From Candidatus Methylopumilus sp. (GTDB lineage: Bacteria > Pseudomonadota > Gammaproteobacteria > Burkholderiales > Methylophilaceae), in the NCBI GenBank assembly GCA_026399645.1, contig JAPLQN010000052.1, positions 1-52,029 of the forward strand: a DNA stretch of 52,029 bases. Reading direction: 5' to 3'. The translations under genes and the position numbers were made by a program. Under the pieces are notes generated by a model, which had not been told where the DNA came from, ran no database searches, and saw only the letters and a list, made by a program, of their open reading frames with translations. Positions within the stretch are counted from its first letter, which is position 1; every line of letters starts with the position of its first letter. Shown piece after piece: positions 10,500 to 20,153 of this stretch.

Positions 10500-13400
10500 T
10501 TAGTTAAAAAATTGATAAGCATTTGCAAACATTTTATACCATGGCGCTAATTCGTTCCACGCTTTAGGATGCCAAGAATTTTGTGCTACCCTAAAAACTC
10601 TCTCAGGATGAGGCATCATAATTGAAAACCGTCCATTGTCAGAAGTAAATCCAGTAATTCCTTCAGGAGAGCCATTTGGATTCATAGGGTAGGTAGAAGT
10701 TCCTTTTTGGTAGTTATCAACATAGCGAAGTGTTGCAAGTTGATGATTTAAAACATCATTCATTTGAGTCTGGTTTTGATATTCTGTATAGCCCTCACCG
10801 TGAGCCACCGCAATTGGAAGTATGGAGCCGTCCATCCCGGTAAAAAATACAGAATTAGACTTAAGAATTTCAACTGATACAAATCTTGCTTCAAATTGTT
10901 CAGATCTGTTTTTTACAAAGTGTGGCCATAATGTTGAGCCAGGAATAATTTCTTTAAGGTTGCTCATCATTTGGCAGCCATTACAAATACCTAGTGCGAT
11001 CGTATCTGGCCTTGAGAAAAACGCTGCAAAAGCGTCACGTGTTTTTGAATTGAATAGAATTGATTTAGCCCAGCCTTCACCTGCACCTAATACATCGCCA
11101 TATGAAAAGCCGCCGCATGCAACTAGCGCTGAAAAATCAGTTAAACTTTTTTGACCTTGAATAATGTCTGACATATGCACGTCATGTGCTTCAAATCCTG
11201 CGGTAGAGAATGCTGCTGCCATTTCAACATGGCCATTCACACCTTGTTCTCTTAGGATGGCAATTTTAGGCTTCATCTTTTTAATCGCAAAAGATTGTGG
11301 AATTTCAAAATCAAATTGTGGGCTAATACCTGGATCAAGATCATCTGAAATTTGTGAAAACTCTTCCAGAGCACACTCTGGATTATCTCTCATAGATTGC
11401 ATCTTGAAAGATGTTTCGCTCCAGGCACTTTGCAAGCTTGATCTTGTCTCTTTAAGGACAGTTTCATTTTTATGTTGAATATGAATTGTTTGATTTGGAC
11501 TGATGGCCCCAATAAGAAAAGCGTGGTGGTTTAGCGCCTCATGAATCTTTATGAGCGTGCTAGAAATATGCTCTTTTTGAACTTGAATGACAGCACCCAG
11601 CTCTTCGTTAAATAAAATTGCTTTAATATCATTGCCACAATCAGTCAAATCAATATCCAAACCACAGCGGCCTGCAAAGGCCATTTCAGTTAACGTTGCA
11701 AAAAGACCGCCATCAGATCGATCATGATAAGCCTCAATCATATTTTCATTTTTAAGTGTTTGAATCACATCAAAGAATGCTTTAAGTGTTTTTGCATCAT
11801 CAAGGTTTGGCGAAATATCGCCCACTTCATTGAATACTAAGTTGAATGCTGAAGCACCCAATCTATTTTTGCCTAAACCTAAATCGATGTAGATAAGACC
11901 GCTATCCTTAAGATTTCTATTGAGTGTTGGCGTTAATGTTTTTCTAGCATCAAAGACGGGTGCAAAAGCACTTACGATAAGCGACAAAGGCGAGACCACC
12001 GTTTTTTCTTTTGCACCATCTAACCAAGCTGTTTTCATAGACATGGAATCTTTGCCCACAGGAATACTAATACCTAGGTCAGGACATAGACGCATACCGA
12101 TTTCTTCCACTGCATCAAATAAGGCAGCGTCTTCTCCTTCATGACCTGCAGACGCCATCCAATTAGCTGATAATTTAATATCTTCTAAATGATGAATAGA
12201 GGCTGCCGATAAATTGGTAATAGCTTCGCCTAATGCCATACGAACAGAAGCTTTAGCATCAATCATCGCAATAGGAGTTTTTTCGCCAATAGCAAAAGCC
12301 TCACCTAGCAGACTATCAAAGGATGATAAGGTCACAGCAACATCAGCAACAGGAATTTGCCATGGACCTACAAGCTGATCTCTTGCAATTAATCCTGTTA
12401 CTGAACGATCACCAATATGAATCAGGAACATTTTATTTGCTACAGCTGGGTATCTCAAAACGCGATAAGCTGCGTCTTTGATATCAATATTTTCTGTGAT
12501 AAATCTTTTAAGAGCTTTCTCTTTTCGCTTCACATTGCGCGTCATCTTAGGCGGCTTCCCAAGGAGGGTCGACAAGTCCATATGGACAACATCTTTTTTA
12601 AGAAGACTATCTTCAACGATGAGTTGTTTATCGTTTTTTGCAATACCTACAATCGCGAAAGGACATCTTTCTCTCTCGCAAAGCGATTTAAACGAATCAA
12701 GGTCTTTATCTAAAATAGCTAATACGTAGCGCTCTTGGGCTTCATTACACCAAAGCTCCCGGGGTGACATACTTGGCTCTTCATTATTAATTGAACGTAA
12801 TTGAAACGTTGCACCTACCCCGCCATCATTGACCAACTCAGGAAATGCATTTGATAAACCGCCAGCACCTACATCATGAATGCTTAAGATGGGATTATCT
12901 TTGCCTAATTGCCAACATCGATCAATGACTTCTTGCACTCTTCTTTGTAATTCAGGATTGCCACGTTGCACAGAATCAAAGTCTAAATTTTCTGCATTGA
13001 ATCCAGTGCCCATACTCGATGCTGCGCCACCACCTAACCCAATAAGCATTGCTGGGCCACCTAACTGAATGAGAAGAGCGCCTGGCGGAATTGCATGTTT
13101 TTTTGTATGGATATCGTTAATACTTCCAATGCCACCTGCTAGCATAATGGGCTTATGAAAACCCTTTACTTCATCATCATGATTAATTTCTAATGTTCTA
13201 AAGTAGCCTGCAATATTGGGCCTGCCGAATTCATTATTATAAGAAGCGCCACCAATCGGACCATCAATCATAATTTGGAGTGCTGATGATATGCGCGAGG
13301 GCGACCCATAAATTTCTTTTTCCCAGGGCTGAATAAATTCAGGGATGCGTAAATTAGAAACTGAAAATCCTGTAAGGCCGGCTTTAGGTTTTGAACCTCT

Positions 13401-14387
13401 TCCTGTCGCACCTTCATCTCGAATCTCACCACCTGCACCAGTCGCTGCACCTGAGAATGGAGAGATTGCTGTCGGATGATTATGTGTTTCCACTTTCATA
13501 ATAAAGTGAGTTAATTCTTTGTGATCCTCATAAACACCATTTTGATTTGGATAAAAACGATTAACCTGAGCGCCTTCTACAATAGAAGAGTTATCTGAGT
13601 AAGCTACAATCGTATTGCCTGGATGTAGCTGATGTGTATTTTTAATCATGCCAAAAAGTGATTTAGATTGTGTCTTGCCATCTATCACCCAATCGGCATT
13701 AAATATTTTATGACGACAGTGCTCAGAATTTGCTTGAGCAAACATCATGAGTTCAGCGTCCGTAGGATTTCTTTTTATAGAAGTAAAATAATTAAACAAA
13801 TAATCGATTTCATCTTCAGATAAGGCAAGCCCGAGATTTTTATTAAAATCATTTAAGATTTGTTTGCCGCCTTCAAGTATCTCTGCATACTGAATGGGTT
13901 TAGGCGGTAAATGAGAAAAGAGAGATTGAGCTTCATTAAGATCAAAAATAGAAATTTCTGTCATACGATCATGAAGTAATACAGAAAGTTGTTTCTTTTC
14001 ATTATTTGATAATAAAGAGTCATCTTTTAACTCAACATATATAGCAATGGCTCTTTCGATACGCTTAACGTCATGAAGTCCACAATGGTTTGCAATATCA
14101 GTTGCTCTTGAAGCCCATGGCGATATGGTGCCCGGACGTGGGATCGTGATAATGGAATTATGTTTAAAATTTAATGTATGAGCTTTCGGACCATAATGCA
14201 GAATTTTTTCTAGAATGGCTTTCTCTGTACCTGTAATTTTTTTCTCGCACCATACAATATGAATATATTCAGAATGAATATCTTTGACTTGGCTATTAAC
14301 TGTTTGAAGCTTTCCAAGAAGTTTTTCTTTTCTAAACTTTGAATAAGCTGGACCGCCAGCGATATGAATAATTTCTTGGCTTTGCAT
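10500..14387 (-). CDS. purL: Phosphoribosylformylglycinamidine synthase PurL
   Basis: Fourth step of de novo purine synthesis: FGAR plus glutamine and ATP gives FGAM. At 1295 residues it is the large single-chain form used by beta- and gammaproteobacteria. It has an N-terminal PurS-like part, two ATP-binding halves ([20 protein letters not shown]; later [13 protein letters not shown]) and a C-terminal class I glutaminase with the cysteine in GICNGCQMM and PHPERVFR at the end. The 85-nt upstream spacer also holds the 3' hairpin of feoB. Three uncharacterised genes follow closely. Confidence 0.97.
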   Translation of the reverse strand: MQSQEIIHIAGGPAYSKFRKEKLLGKLQTVNSQVKDIHSEYIHIVWCEKKITGTEKAILEKILHYGPKAHTLNFKHNSIITIPRPGTISPWASRATDIANHCGLHDVKRIERAIAIYVELKDDSLLSNNEKKQLSVLLHDRMTEISIFDLNEAQSLFSHLPPKPIQYAEILEGGKQILNDFNKNLGLALSEDEIDYLFNYFTSIKRNPTDAELMMFAQANSEHCRHKIFNADWVIDGKTQSKSLFGMIKNTHQLHPGNTIVAYSDNSSIVEGAQVNRFYPNQNGVYEDHKELTHFIMKVETHNHPTAISPFSGAATGAGGEIRDEGATGRGSKPKAGLTGFSVSNLRIPEFIQPWEKEIYGSPSRISSALQIMIDGPIGGASYNNEFGRPNIAGYFRTLEINHDDEVKGFHKPIMLAGGIGSINDIHTKKHAIPPGALLIQLGGPAMLIGLGGGAASSMGTGFNAENLDFDSVQRGNPELQRRVQEVIDRCWQLGKDNPILSIHDVGAGGLSNAFPELVNDGGVGATFQLRSINNEEPSMSPRELWCNEAQERYVLAILDKDLDSFKSLCERERCPFAIVGIAKNDKQLIVEDSLLKKDVVHMDLSTLLGKPPKMTRNVKRKEKALKRFITENIDIKDAAYRVLRYPAVANKMFLIHIGDRSVTGLIARDQLVGPWQIPVADVAVTLSSFDSLLGEAFAIGEKTPIAMIDAKASVRMALGEAITNLSAASIHHLEDIKLSANWMASAGHEGEDAALFDAVEEIGMRLCPDLGISIPVGKDSMSMKTAWLDGAKEKTVVSPLSLIVSAFAPVFDARKTLTPTLNRNLKDSGLIYIDLGLGKNRLGASAFNLVFNEVGDISPNLDDAKTLKAFFDVIQTLKNENMIEAYHDRSDGGLFATLTEMAFAGRCGLDIDLTDCGNDIKAILFNEELGAVIQVQKEHISSTLIKIHEALNHHAFLIGAISPNQTIHIQHKNETVLKETRSSLQSAWSETSFKMQSMRDNPECALEEFSQISDDLDPGISPQFDFEIPQSFAIKKMKPKIAILREQGVNGHVEMAAAFSTAGFEAHDVHMSDIIQGQKSLTDFSALVACGGFSYGDVLGAGEGWAKSILFNSKTRDAFAAFFSRPDTIALGICNGCQMMSNLKEIIPGSTLWPHFVKNRSEQFEARFVSVEILKSNSVFFTGMDGSILPIAVAHGEGYTEYQNQTQMNDVLNHQLATLRYVDNYQKGTSTYPMNPNGSPEGITGFTSDNGRFSIMMPHPERVFRVAQNSWHPKAWNELAPWYKMFANAYQFFN

Positions 14388-14449
14388 ATTTTGGGTAGTG
14401 TTTTAAGACGTTACTTTAAGCTTATGATTTTAACAGAAGCTATTTTTTT

Positions 14450-14498
14450 AAACCTCGTTAATTTTGACTAAATTAACTAGAAAAATAGAGCGAGGTTT
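14450..14498 (-). repeat. Nested inverted repeat at the 3' end of feoB
   Basis: Outer arms AAACCTC (14450-14456) and GAGGTTT (14492-14498) enclose inner arms GTTAATTT (14457-14464) and AAATTAAC (14470-14477) with loop TGACT. In the feoB transcript this gives about 15 base pairs with one 14-nt bulge, and the feoB stop lies inside it. An A-run rather than a U-run follows on the minus strand, so it is not a standard intrinsic terminator. It may be a 3' stabiliser or a weak stop before purL. Confidence 0.5.
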
Positions 14499-16263
14499 GA
14501 TAGAAAATAAAGCTAAAAACCCAGGCTAGAAGAAGCGCCCATAAAACTGAATAAATCACAAATGAAAGATTTTTAGATTCATTTTTAAGTGTAGCAATTG
14601 TTGAAAGGCAGGGCGTATAAATGAGGGTAAAAATCATAAAACTAATCGCCTGTATTTGGCTCACATTGCTGTAAAGATGATGGGCTAATGCGGAACCTTC
14701 TACACCATAAATCACAGCCAATGCGCCAATCACAATCTCTTTGGCAATAAAATCAAAAATTAAAGCAATCACTAATTGTTCGTTGATACCAATAGGGTGA
14801 AAAATAGGGGATAACCACTTACCCAGTTGGCCAGAATAAGTAAGCTCGCTGGCGATAGGCACATCCATTGGAAAGTGTGTTAACGCCCAAACAAGAAGTA
14901 CGCCAATAATAATAAATTTGGTAGCGCGCGTTAAAAAATGTTTAATTTCAAGCATGCTTCTTTTGACAATCTGATTCATCGTAGGAAAGCGGTATGGGGG
15001 CAATTCAATAATAATAGGTTCTTTATTTTTAAACTGATGTTTGAAGATGAGAGCTGAAATAAAGATTGTAAAGAAGCTTAATAAATAAAGACAGAAAAGA
15101 ACCAGTGGCCCATATGTAGCGCTAAAGAGAGCCGTGATAATAAATAAAAATACTTGAAGTCTGGCTGAGCATAGCGAGAATGGAATGACAAACATCGTTA
15201 AAAGACGGAGTTCTTTTGTGCGCATAATTTTAGTGCCCATGAGAGCCGGGACATTGCAGCCAAAACCCATGAGCATCATGACAAAACCTCTGCCATCTAA
15301 ACCTATTTTTTCCATCAAGGTATCCATCAAAAATGCAGCCCTAGAAAAATAACCACTATCTTCCACGACACTCATAATAAGGAAAAAGAGAATAATGATC
15401 GGTACAAAAGCGGCCACTGTGGTCACGCCAAGATAGAGACCGTCTAAGAGCAGGCTTTCGAAAATACCATGATGATTTATGAATAGCGGTTCAAGATAAT
15501 CCATCCTAAAGAAATTAAAGAATTGCGTCATTAAATCTTGAATGGGTTTACCGAGAGTAAAGATAAACTGAAAAATTGAAAATACAATTAAAAAGAAAAT
15601 AGGCAAGCCCCAATAGGGATCTAGAAAGAGTCCATCTAATTTTTTTGTATTTTTGTCGTTGAGTTTGGTAGGGTATTTAACGGTTAATTTAATTAAAGTC
15701 TGAATCGTTTTTTCATTCGATATTAGATCAGAAGCGTTGAGTGGTTTTATTTTTTTAATCGGAGTAGAGATTTTTTGATTTATGACCTGGGTACATGCTT
15801 TTAAAAGCTCAACCATACCTTCACCATATTTGGCACTTGTTTTAATAACAGGCGTTTTAAGTTTCTTTTCTAGCAACACAGCATCGATAGTAATGCCCAT
15901 TTTCTTTGCTTCGTCATGCATATTCAGTGCGAGCACGCAGGGTATATGAAGTTTTTGAAGCTGCAGCAGTAAAGAAAGCTGTCGTTCAATTTGAGCACTA
16001 CATAAAACTACAATGGCTAAATCAATTTTGTTATTGTTAATAAAGCTTTGTACAATTTTTTCATCTTCAGATAGACCTTGAAGATCATAAATGCCAGGAA
16101 GATCAACCAATTCGGCCATATGGCCGCCTAAGAATGTTTTAACTGCATGAAGGTCAACAGTGATTCCAGGCCAATTACCTACGCGTGCAGATGAGCCACT
16201 TAAACGATTAAAAAGCGTCGACTTCCCAGTATTGGGCATGCCTAAGAAAGCGATACGTTTCAT
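14473..16263 (-). CDS. feoB: Ferrous iron transporter FeoB
   Basis: Inner-membrane Fe(II) transporter with a cytoplasmic G-protein domain. G1 is GMPNTGKST at 8-16, G2 VGNWPGIT near 28-35, G3 DLPG at 54-57 and G4 NMHD at 114-117. The C-terminal membrane part carries the family's GFGCNVPALMGT segment and the ARL-containing repeat. At 596 residues it is a short version (E. coli FeoB is 773) but both halves are present. It overlaps feoA by 4 nt (ATGA). No feoC was seen. Iron control through the Fur box upstream of feoA is inferred. Confidence 0.96.
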   Translation of the reverse strand: MKRIAFLGMPNTGKSTLFNRLSGSSARVGNWPGITVDLHAVKTFLGGHMAELVDLPGIYDLQGLSEDEKIVQSFINNNKIDLAIVVLCSAQIERQLSLLLQLQKLHIPCVLALNMHDEAKKMGITIDAVLLEKKLKTPVIKTSAKYGEGMVELLKACTQVINQKISTPIKKIKPLNASDLISNEKTIQTLIKLTVKYPTKLNDKNTKKLDGLFLDPYWGLPIFFLIVFSIFQFIFTLGKPIQDLMTQFFNFFRMDYLEPLFINHHGIFESLLLDGLYLGVTTVAAFVPIIILFFLIMSVVEDSGYFSRAAFLMDTLMEKIGLDGRGFVMMLMGFGCNVPALMGTKIMRTKELRLLTMFVIPFSLCSARLQVFLFIITALFSATYGPLVLFCLYLLSFFTIFISALIFKHQFKNKEPIIIELPPYRFPTMNQIVKRSMLEIKHFLTRATKFIIIGVLLVWALTHFPMDVPIASELTYSGQLGKWLSPIFHPIGINEQLVIALIFDFIAKEIVIGALAVIYGVEGSALAHHLYSNVSQIQAISFMIFTLIYTPCLSTIATLKNESKNLSFVIYSVLWALLLAWVFSFIFYQTSLYFSS

Positions 16264-16493
16264 AGGGCAGCAGAAGTAAGATTAATTAGTGATGCTTCAT
16301 GCTCTCTAATCATGAGTTCGGTTGTATCAATCATGATATGAAAAGGGCCTTTAAATTGAGCCTTCCTTAGAACGATTATTTTTTTTCCGCGTCGAAGCCC
16401 CATGGCATTAAGCCTTTGAATAAGTAAGCGATCCATATTGAGTTTATGGATAATGCCACTTTGACCCTCTGCTAACTCTAATAAGGTTGTCAT
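16260..16493 (-). CDS. feoA: Ferrous iron transport accessory protein FeoA
   Basis: SH3-like cytosolic partner of FeoB, 77 residues. The family pattern is visible: short N-terminal strands, RLNAMGLRRGKKIIVLRKAQFKGPFHIMI and a C-terminal REHEASLI. It is the first gene of the feoAB operon and its stop overlaps the feoB start. A TATAAT on the minus strand (16527-16522) and an overlapping Fur-box-like sequence (16506-16524) lie just upstream, which predicts repression when iron is plentiful. Confidence 0.95.
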   Translation of the reverse strand: MTTLLELAEGQSGIIHKLNMDRLLIQRLNAMGLRRGKKIIVLRKAQFKGPFHIMIDTTELMIREHEASLINLTSAAL

Positions 16494-16505
16494 AGATATC
16501 TAAAT

Positions 16506-16524
16506 GATAATGATTCTTATTATT
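16506..16524 (-). promoter_or_regulatory. Fur box over the feoAB promoter
   Basis: Top strand GATAATGATTCTTATTATT matches the 19-bp Fur consensus GATAATGATAATCATTATC at 15 of 19 positions. It lies 13 nt upstream of the feoA start and overlaps a TATAAT -10 hexamer at 16527-16522 (minus strand). No strong -35 is seen. Position and match make Fur repression of feoAB likely. Confidence 0.8.
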
Positions 16525-16530
16525 ATATAC

Positions 16531-16556
16531 AAAAAAGCCTGCATAGCGCAGGCTTT
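16531..16556 (-). terminator. Intrinsic terminator after the parvulin gene
   Basis: On the minus strand, AAAGCCTGC pairs with GCAGGCTTT (9 bp, 5-nt loop) and the hairpin runs into a stretch of T. It ends the yciB-yciI-bolA-ppiC transcript and insulates the iron-controlled feoAB operon that starts a few bases later. Confidence 0.85.
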
Positions 16557-16580
16557 GTGAGGTTTCTGAGGCTAACTTCT

Positions 16581-17375
16581 TTATTTACGGCTATCCACAA
16601 TCTTCGCTTTTGCTTTGAGATCTAATACAAGCTTATCAAGTTGTTTTTGTTGAAGTGTTTTAGCTAAACCTTCTTTCACTTTATCGAATTCAGGAGCTTG
16701 CAGGGCTCTTGTATCTTCCAGTTTAATCACATGCCAACCAAATTGCGTTTGCACAGGCGCTGTTGTGAAGCTACCTTTTTTAAGTGAAGTGAGTGAATCA
16801 GCAAACGGTTTAACCATTGAGTTAGCTGGGAACCAACCTAAGTCACCACCTTTATCTTTTGAGCCTGAGTCTTTTGATTTATCTTTAGCGATTTTGCTAA
16901 AGTTGCCACCTTTGTTAAGTTCAGCAATCACGTCTTTAGCTTCTTGTTCACTTGCTACAAGAATATGTTTTGCATTGAATTCTTGAGTGCCTAAATCTTT
17001 CTTATATTGCTCATACGCATTTTTAATATCAGATTCTGAAATAGGATTTTTTTGAACATAGCTTTGTAAGAATGTGTTGTACAACATTTCTTTACGCGCT
17101 AATTCTTCTTTTAAAAGATAGTTTGCATCTTTACTTAAACCAGTTCTTTCGGCTTCTTGGTTAATGAGCTCCATGGCAATCATACGATTCACAATCATAT
17201 TATTAAGATTGTCATCCGTTTTTTGACCGCGACTTGCGAGGTCTTTTACGACAAAATCATATAGATTTTTTTTGATAGGCTTTCCATTCACTGTAATATT
17301 TAAATCAGCTGCTTGAGCTAAATTTCCAAGCTGGATAAGTAAAACAAAAACGAAGGTTTTGATAAAAGAAAACAT
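16581..17375 (-). CDS. Exported parvulin-type peptidyl-prolyl isomerase
   Basis: Periplasmic foldase of the PpiC/SurA_N class, 264 residues. A signal peptide (about 1-22, ending AQA) leads into an N-terminal chaperone-like helical region. The rotamase domain lies at about 133-228, with FNAKHILV, GGDLGWFPANSMVKPF and TQFGWHVIKLED, and a basic helical tail follows. It probably assists folding of outer-membrane or periplasmic proteins. The start is supported by GGGAG 4 nt upstream. It is the last gene of the yciB-yciI-bolA set, 37 nt after bolA, and is followed by a strong terminator. Confidence 0.92.
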   Translation of the reverse strand: MFSFIKTFVFVLLIQLGNLAQAADLNITVNGKPIKKNLYDFVVKDLASRGQKTDDNLNNMIVNRMIAMELINQEAERTGLSKDANYLLKEELARKEMLYNTFLQSYVQKNPISESDIKNAYEQYKKDLGTQEFNAKHILVASEQEAKDVIAELNKGGNFSKIAKDKSKDSGSKDKGGDLGWFPANSMVKPFADSLTSLKKGSFTTAPVQTQFGWHVIKLEDTRALQAPEFDKVKEGLAKTLQQKQLDKLVLDLKAKAKIVDSRK

Positions 17376-17412
17376 AGAGCTCCCTGGGTTATTAATATTG
17401 AAGAGTGATTCC

Positions 17413-17661
17413 TTAAGGCAAATCAGCTTTGATACTTAATGCATGAATTTTTTCAGGAATTAAATCTTTAAGCGCCTCGTATACGAGGCGATGCCTCATT
17501 ATCGTTGATTTTCCTAAAAAATGCGAACTAGTAATTTCCAAATCGAAATGACCGCCACCCGTATTACCTTTATGACCTTTATGAAGATCGCTTAAATCTT
17601 TAAGGCTTATATGAGTTGGCTCTAAGAATGCTAGCCTTTCTTTAATAAGGTCTTGAAGCAT
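17413..17661 (-). CDS. BolA family protein
   Basis: Small BolA-like protein of 82 residues. LIKERLAFLEPTHISLKDLSDLHKGH and the C-terminal HRLVYEALKDLIPEKIHALSIKA match the family's class II KH-like fold. BolA proteins partner monothiol glutaredoxins in iron-sulfur handling; no such partner lies in the window. It sits 6 nt after yciI, in an order (yciB-yciI-bolA-ppiC) seen in other betaproteobacteria. The exact subtype is uncertain. Confidence 0.9.
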   Translation of the reverse strand: MLQDLIKERLAFLEPTHISLKDLSDLHKGHKGNTGGGHFDLEITSSHFLGKSTIMRHRLVYEALKDLIPEKIHALSIKADLP

Positions 17662-17667
17662 AAATAT

Positions 17668-17967
17668 TTAAGGAAGGGTTTTTCTAAAAGGTTTCACTTC
17701 AATAGAAGCGTATACACCTGAGGTGTAAAAAGGATCTTCATGCGCCCAGAGGATAGCGTCATCAAGTGATATAAATTCAGCCACAATCAAACTGCCCGTG
17801 AAACCATCCAAGCCTGGGTCGCTTGAGTCAATCGCAGGGAAGGGTCCTGCGAGTAAAAGTTTACCTTGATCTTGCAATACTTTAATGCGCGCTAAATGTG
17901 CCGGCCTATATGCCGTTCTTTTATCGAGGCTGTTTTGATGGTCTGTGGCGATGATGGCGTAAAACAT
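17668..17967 (-). CDS. yciI: YciI-like protein
   Basis: Protein of 99 residues of the YCII family. The typical features are the N-terminal strand MFYAIIATDHQNS, RPAHLARIKVLQDQGKLLLAGPFPA with the family's histidine, and WAHEDPFYTSGVYASIEVKPF. The biochemical role of stand-alone YciI proteins is unclear; the fold resembles dimeric ferredoxin-like enzymes. It begins 1 nt after yciB, so translational coupling is likely. Confidence 0.92.
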   Translation of the reverse strand: MFYAIIATDHQNSLDKRTAYRPAHLARIKVLQDQGKLLLAGPFPAIDSSDPGLDGFTGSLIVAEFISLDDAILWAHEDPFYTSGVYASIEVKPFRKTLP

Positions 17968-17968
17968 A

Positions 17969-18496
17969 TTATTTACGATTTGCTCTCGATGCTAAGACAC
18001 CAATAAAGACCGCATAGCACATGATGAGTCCGGTAATGCCAAATAATTTAAAATTAACCCACGTACTTTCTGAAAAATTAAAAGCGACATAAAGATTGAG
18101 CGCGCCTAAGGCTCCAAAAAATACAGCAGAGGAGATATTGATTTGGTGCCAAGTTTTTTCAGTTAATTGAATTTGTTTTCCCATAAGATTTTTAACAAGG
18201 TTCTTTTTCTTGAAAAATTGAAAAAATAAAAGTGCACCTGATAACAGCCAATACAAAATACTAGGTTTCCATTTAATAAAATTTGCATCATGGAGCCATA
18301 AAGTAGTGCCACCTAATACACTAATTAATACCGCATTAAATATAAGTAACTTATCCACTCTCTTATGAACGAGCTTGCTATAAATTACTTGAAAGAACGT
18401 GGCGCCAATGACGACTAATGTTGCGGTATAAATGTTTGAAAATTTATATGCAATAAAAAAAAGGATGACAGGAAATAGATCGAATAGAAATTTCAT
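17969..18496 (-). CDS. yciB: Inner-membrane septation protein YciB (IspZ)
   Basis: Integral membrane protein of 175 residues with about five hydrophobic segments, beginning with the family-typical MKFLFDLFPVILFFIAYK. KRVDKLLIFNAVLISVLGGTTLWLHDANFIKWKPSILYW is the conserved core. YciB affects cell envelope synthesis and septation in enterobacteria; the mechanism is unsettled. It is the first gene of a four-gene minus-strand operon and is divergent from the PHP gene with an 87-nt spacer that must hold both promoters. Confidence 0.93.
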   Translation of the reverse strand: MKFLFDLFPVILFFIAYKFSNIYTATLVVIGATFFQVIYSKLVHKRVDKLLIFNAVLISVLGGTTLWLHDANFIKWKPSILYWLLSGALLFFQFFKKKNLVKNLMGKQIQLTEKTWHQINISSAVFFGALGALNLYVAFNFSESTWVNFKLFGITGLIMCYAVFIGVLASRANRK

Positions 18497-18583
18497 TTGT
18501 AAAATTATCCTAAGGCTTCGTTAATTATCTTTGCTAAAGACTATCTGATACTATGGTAGTTCATATTGAAATACTGAATATTC

Positions 18584-19429
18584 ATGATTGATCTTCACTC
18601 ACATTCTACTATATCTGATGGTTTATTAACCCCAAGCGGTCTTGTTAAACATGCCCACTCTAAAGGTATTAAAGTGCTGGCTTTAACTGACCATGACGAT
18701 GTAGAAGGTTTGACGGAGGCTGCATCAGAAGCAAAATTATTAGGTATGCATTTAGTTCACGGTGTAGAAATTTCAGTGACATGGAAAAGAGACACGATTC
18801 ATATCGTTGGATTGAATGTGGACTCTCAAAATAAAACACTACTGCAAGGGCTCTCTTCTATCAGAGAAGGGCGTTTTGAGAGAGCGAAACAAATGGCACA
18901 TTCACTCGATCAAGTGGGAATCAAAGGGAGCTTAGAGGGCGCATTAAAATATGCAAAATCAGGTATCTTAGGTCGTACCCATTTTGCAAGATTTTTAGTA
19001 GAAGCAGGACATGCCAAAGACGTCAAAACCGTATTCAAAAATTATCTCGTGAAAGGTAAGCCAGGTTTTATTGAACACACTTGGACGAGCTTAGAAAATG
19101 CGCTTTCATGGATTCATACAAGTGGCGGCATTGCAGCTATTGCCCATCCTGCAAGATATGATTTAGGTAAAAATAATCTTTTAGCATTTTTAAATGAATT
19201 TAAAGAGCTGGGTGGTCAAGGCATTGAAGTTATTTCAGGAAGCCATACGACAGAACAGTCTTTAAAAATGGCAAAAATTGCAGAAGAGTTTGAATTCCTA
19301 GCATCTACAGGTTCTGACTATCATGGGCCAGGAATTTCTTACAGGGAGATGGGATCTTTACCAAAAATTCCCGAAACATGCATTCCGATATGGAAAAGTT
19401 GGAATGAAGTCAATGCCTTACTGAACTAA
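18584..19429 (+). CDS. PHP-domain phosphoesterase (RNase AM/TrpH-like)
   Basis: Protein of 281 residues with the metal-binding PHP motifs DLHSHSTISDG (residues 3-13), LTDHDD (36-41), HGVEIS, AHPAR and GSDYHGPG near the C-terminus. This matches the YciV/TrpH group, whose E. coli member is a 5'-3' exonuclease acting on RNA ends and 3',5'-bisnucleotides. It heads the run with an M50 protease, trpS, scpA, scpB and rluB, a common order in proteobacteria. A 10-bp palindrome, TGAATATTCA, overlaps the A of the start codon. Confidence 0.88.
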   Translation: MIDLHSHSTISDGLLTPSGLVKHAHSKGIKVLALTDHDDVEGLTEAASEAKLLGMHLVHGVEISVTWKRDTIHIVGLNVDSQNKTLLQGLSSIREGRFERAKQMAHSLDQVGIKGSLEGALKYAKSGILGRTHFARFLVEAGHAKDVKTVFKNYLVKGKPGFIEHTWTSLENALSWIHTSGGIAAIAHPARYDLGKNNLLAFLNEFKELGGQGIEVISGSHTTEQSLKMAKIAEEFEFLASTGSDYHGPGISYREMGSLPKIPETCIPIWKSWNEVNALLN

Positions 19430-19478
19430 ATTTTTTCTTAAAAACACATATTTCTTGAATGAATATAAGAATATTCAA

Positions 19479-19495
19479 ATAGAATGACATTCTAT
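19479..19495. repeat. 17-bp palindrome just before the M50 protease start
   Basis: ATAGAATGACATTCTAT is a perfect inverted repeat (8-bp arms, 1-nt centre) ending 2 nt before ATG 19498, where a Shine-Dalgarno would sit. It could be a protein operator or, in RNA, a 7-bp hairpin with a 3-nt loop. A second inverted repeat, TGAATA-N6-TATTCA, lies at about 19459-19476. Confidence 0.6.
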
Positions 19496-19497
19496 AT

Positions 19498-20136
19498 ATG
19501 GAATTAACCGCTATACAAAAAGTTGCCGTTTACGCACTCCCCATCATCTTTGCGATTACGGTTCATGAGGCAGCCCACGGCTATGTTGCGAAGCATTTTG
19601 GCGATTTAACTGCTTATAAACAAAACAGAATCAGCCTTAATCCATTAAGGCATATTGATCCCATTGGTACCATTATTCTCCCAGCCCTAACCGTATTATT
19701 AGGGGGCGTTTTATTTGGATGGGCTAAGCCTGTACCAGTTAATTTTATGAATTTACGCCATCCCAAAAAAGATATGCTTTGGGTGGCTGCTGCCGGACCT
19801 TTTTCAAATCTAATTATGGCGATCTTCTGGGCGATTTTATTTGGCCGAAGTGCTTACTTTCCTGAGTCGATGTCTTTATTTGTGCAGCAAATGGGTATTG
19901 CGGGTATGAGTATTAATTTGTCCTTGATGGTATTAAATTTACTTCCACTCCCACCACTTGATGGCGGAAGAATTGCTGTGAGTTTATTGCCTGATCATTT
20001 GGCATATAAGTATGCACAAGTTGAGCGATACGGCTTTTTAATTTTAATTATTTTATTAATGACCCACATACTTGATTTAATTATTTTTCCACTCATCCAA
20101 ATTAGCCAAAGTCTAATTTTATGGATATTTGCTTAG
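19498..20136 (+). CDS. Site-2 protease family (M50) membrane metalloprotease
   Basis: Protein of 212 residues, nearly all membrane-spanning. The zinc site HEAAH is at residues 23-27 and the second motif NLLPLPPLDGGR gives the third ligand Asp155. No PDZ domain is present, so it is the compact type (YwhC/SREBP-like), not RseP. Its substrate is unknown. It stands between the PHP gene and trpS, where such proteins are commonly found. No Shine-Dalgarno is visible; a perfect palindrome occupies that position. Confidence 0.9.
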   Translation: MELTAIQKVAVYALPIIFAITVHEAAHGYVAKHFGDLTAYKQNRISLNPLRHIDPIGTIILPALTVLLGGVLFGWAKPVPVNFMNLRHPKKDMLWVAAAGPFSNLIMAIFWAILFGRSAYFPESMSLFVQQMGIAGMSINLSLMVLNLLPLPPLDGGRIAVSLLPDHLAYKYAQVERYGFLILIILLMTHILDLIIFPLIQISQSLILWIFA

Positions 20137-20153
20137 GAGCACAGGCATAGGTT

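Noticed and set aside
13268-13450. Minus-strand open frame inside purL in another frame
   Set aside because: It lies within the strongly conserved PurL coding region and has no domain of its own.
18575-18584. Palindrome TGAATATTCA at the PHP gene start, sharing GAATATTC with the spacer before the M50 gene
   Set aside because: An eight-base AT-rich word repeated twice is too weak to claim a shared operator; mentioned only in the gene entry.
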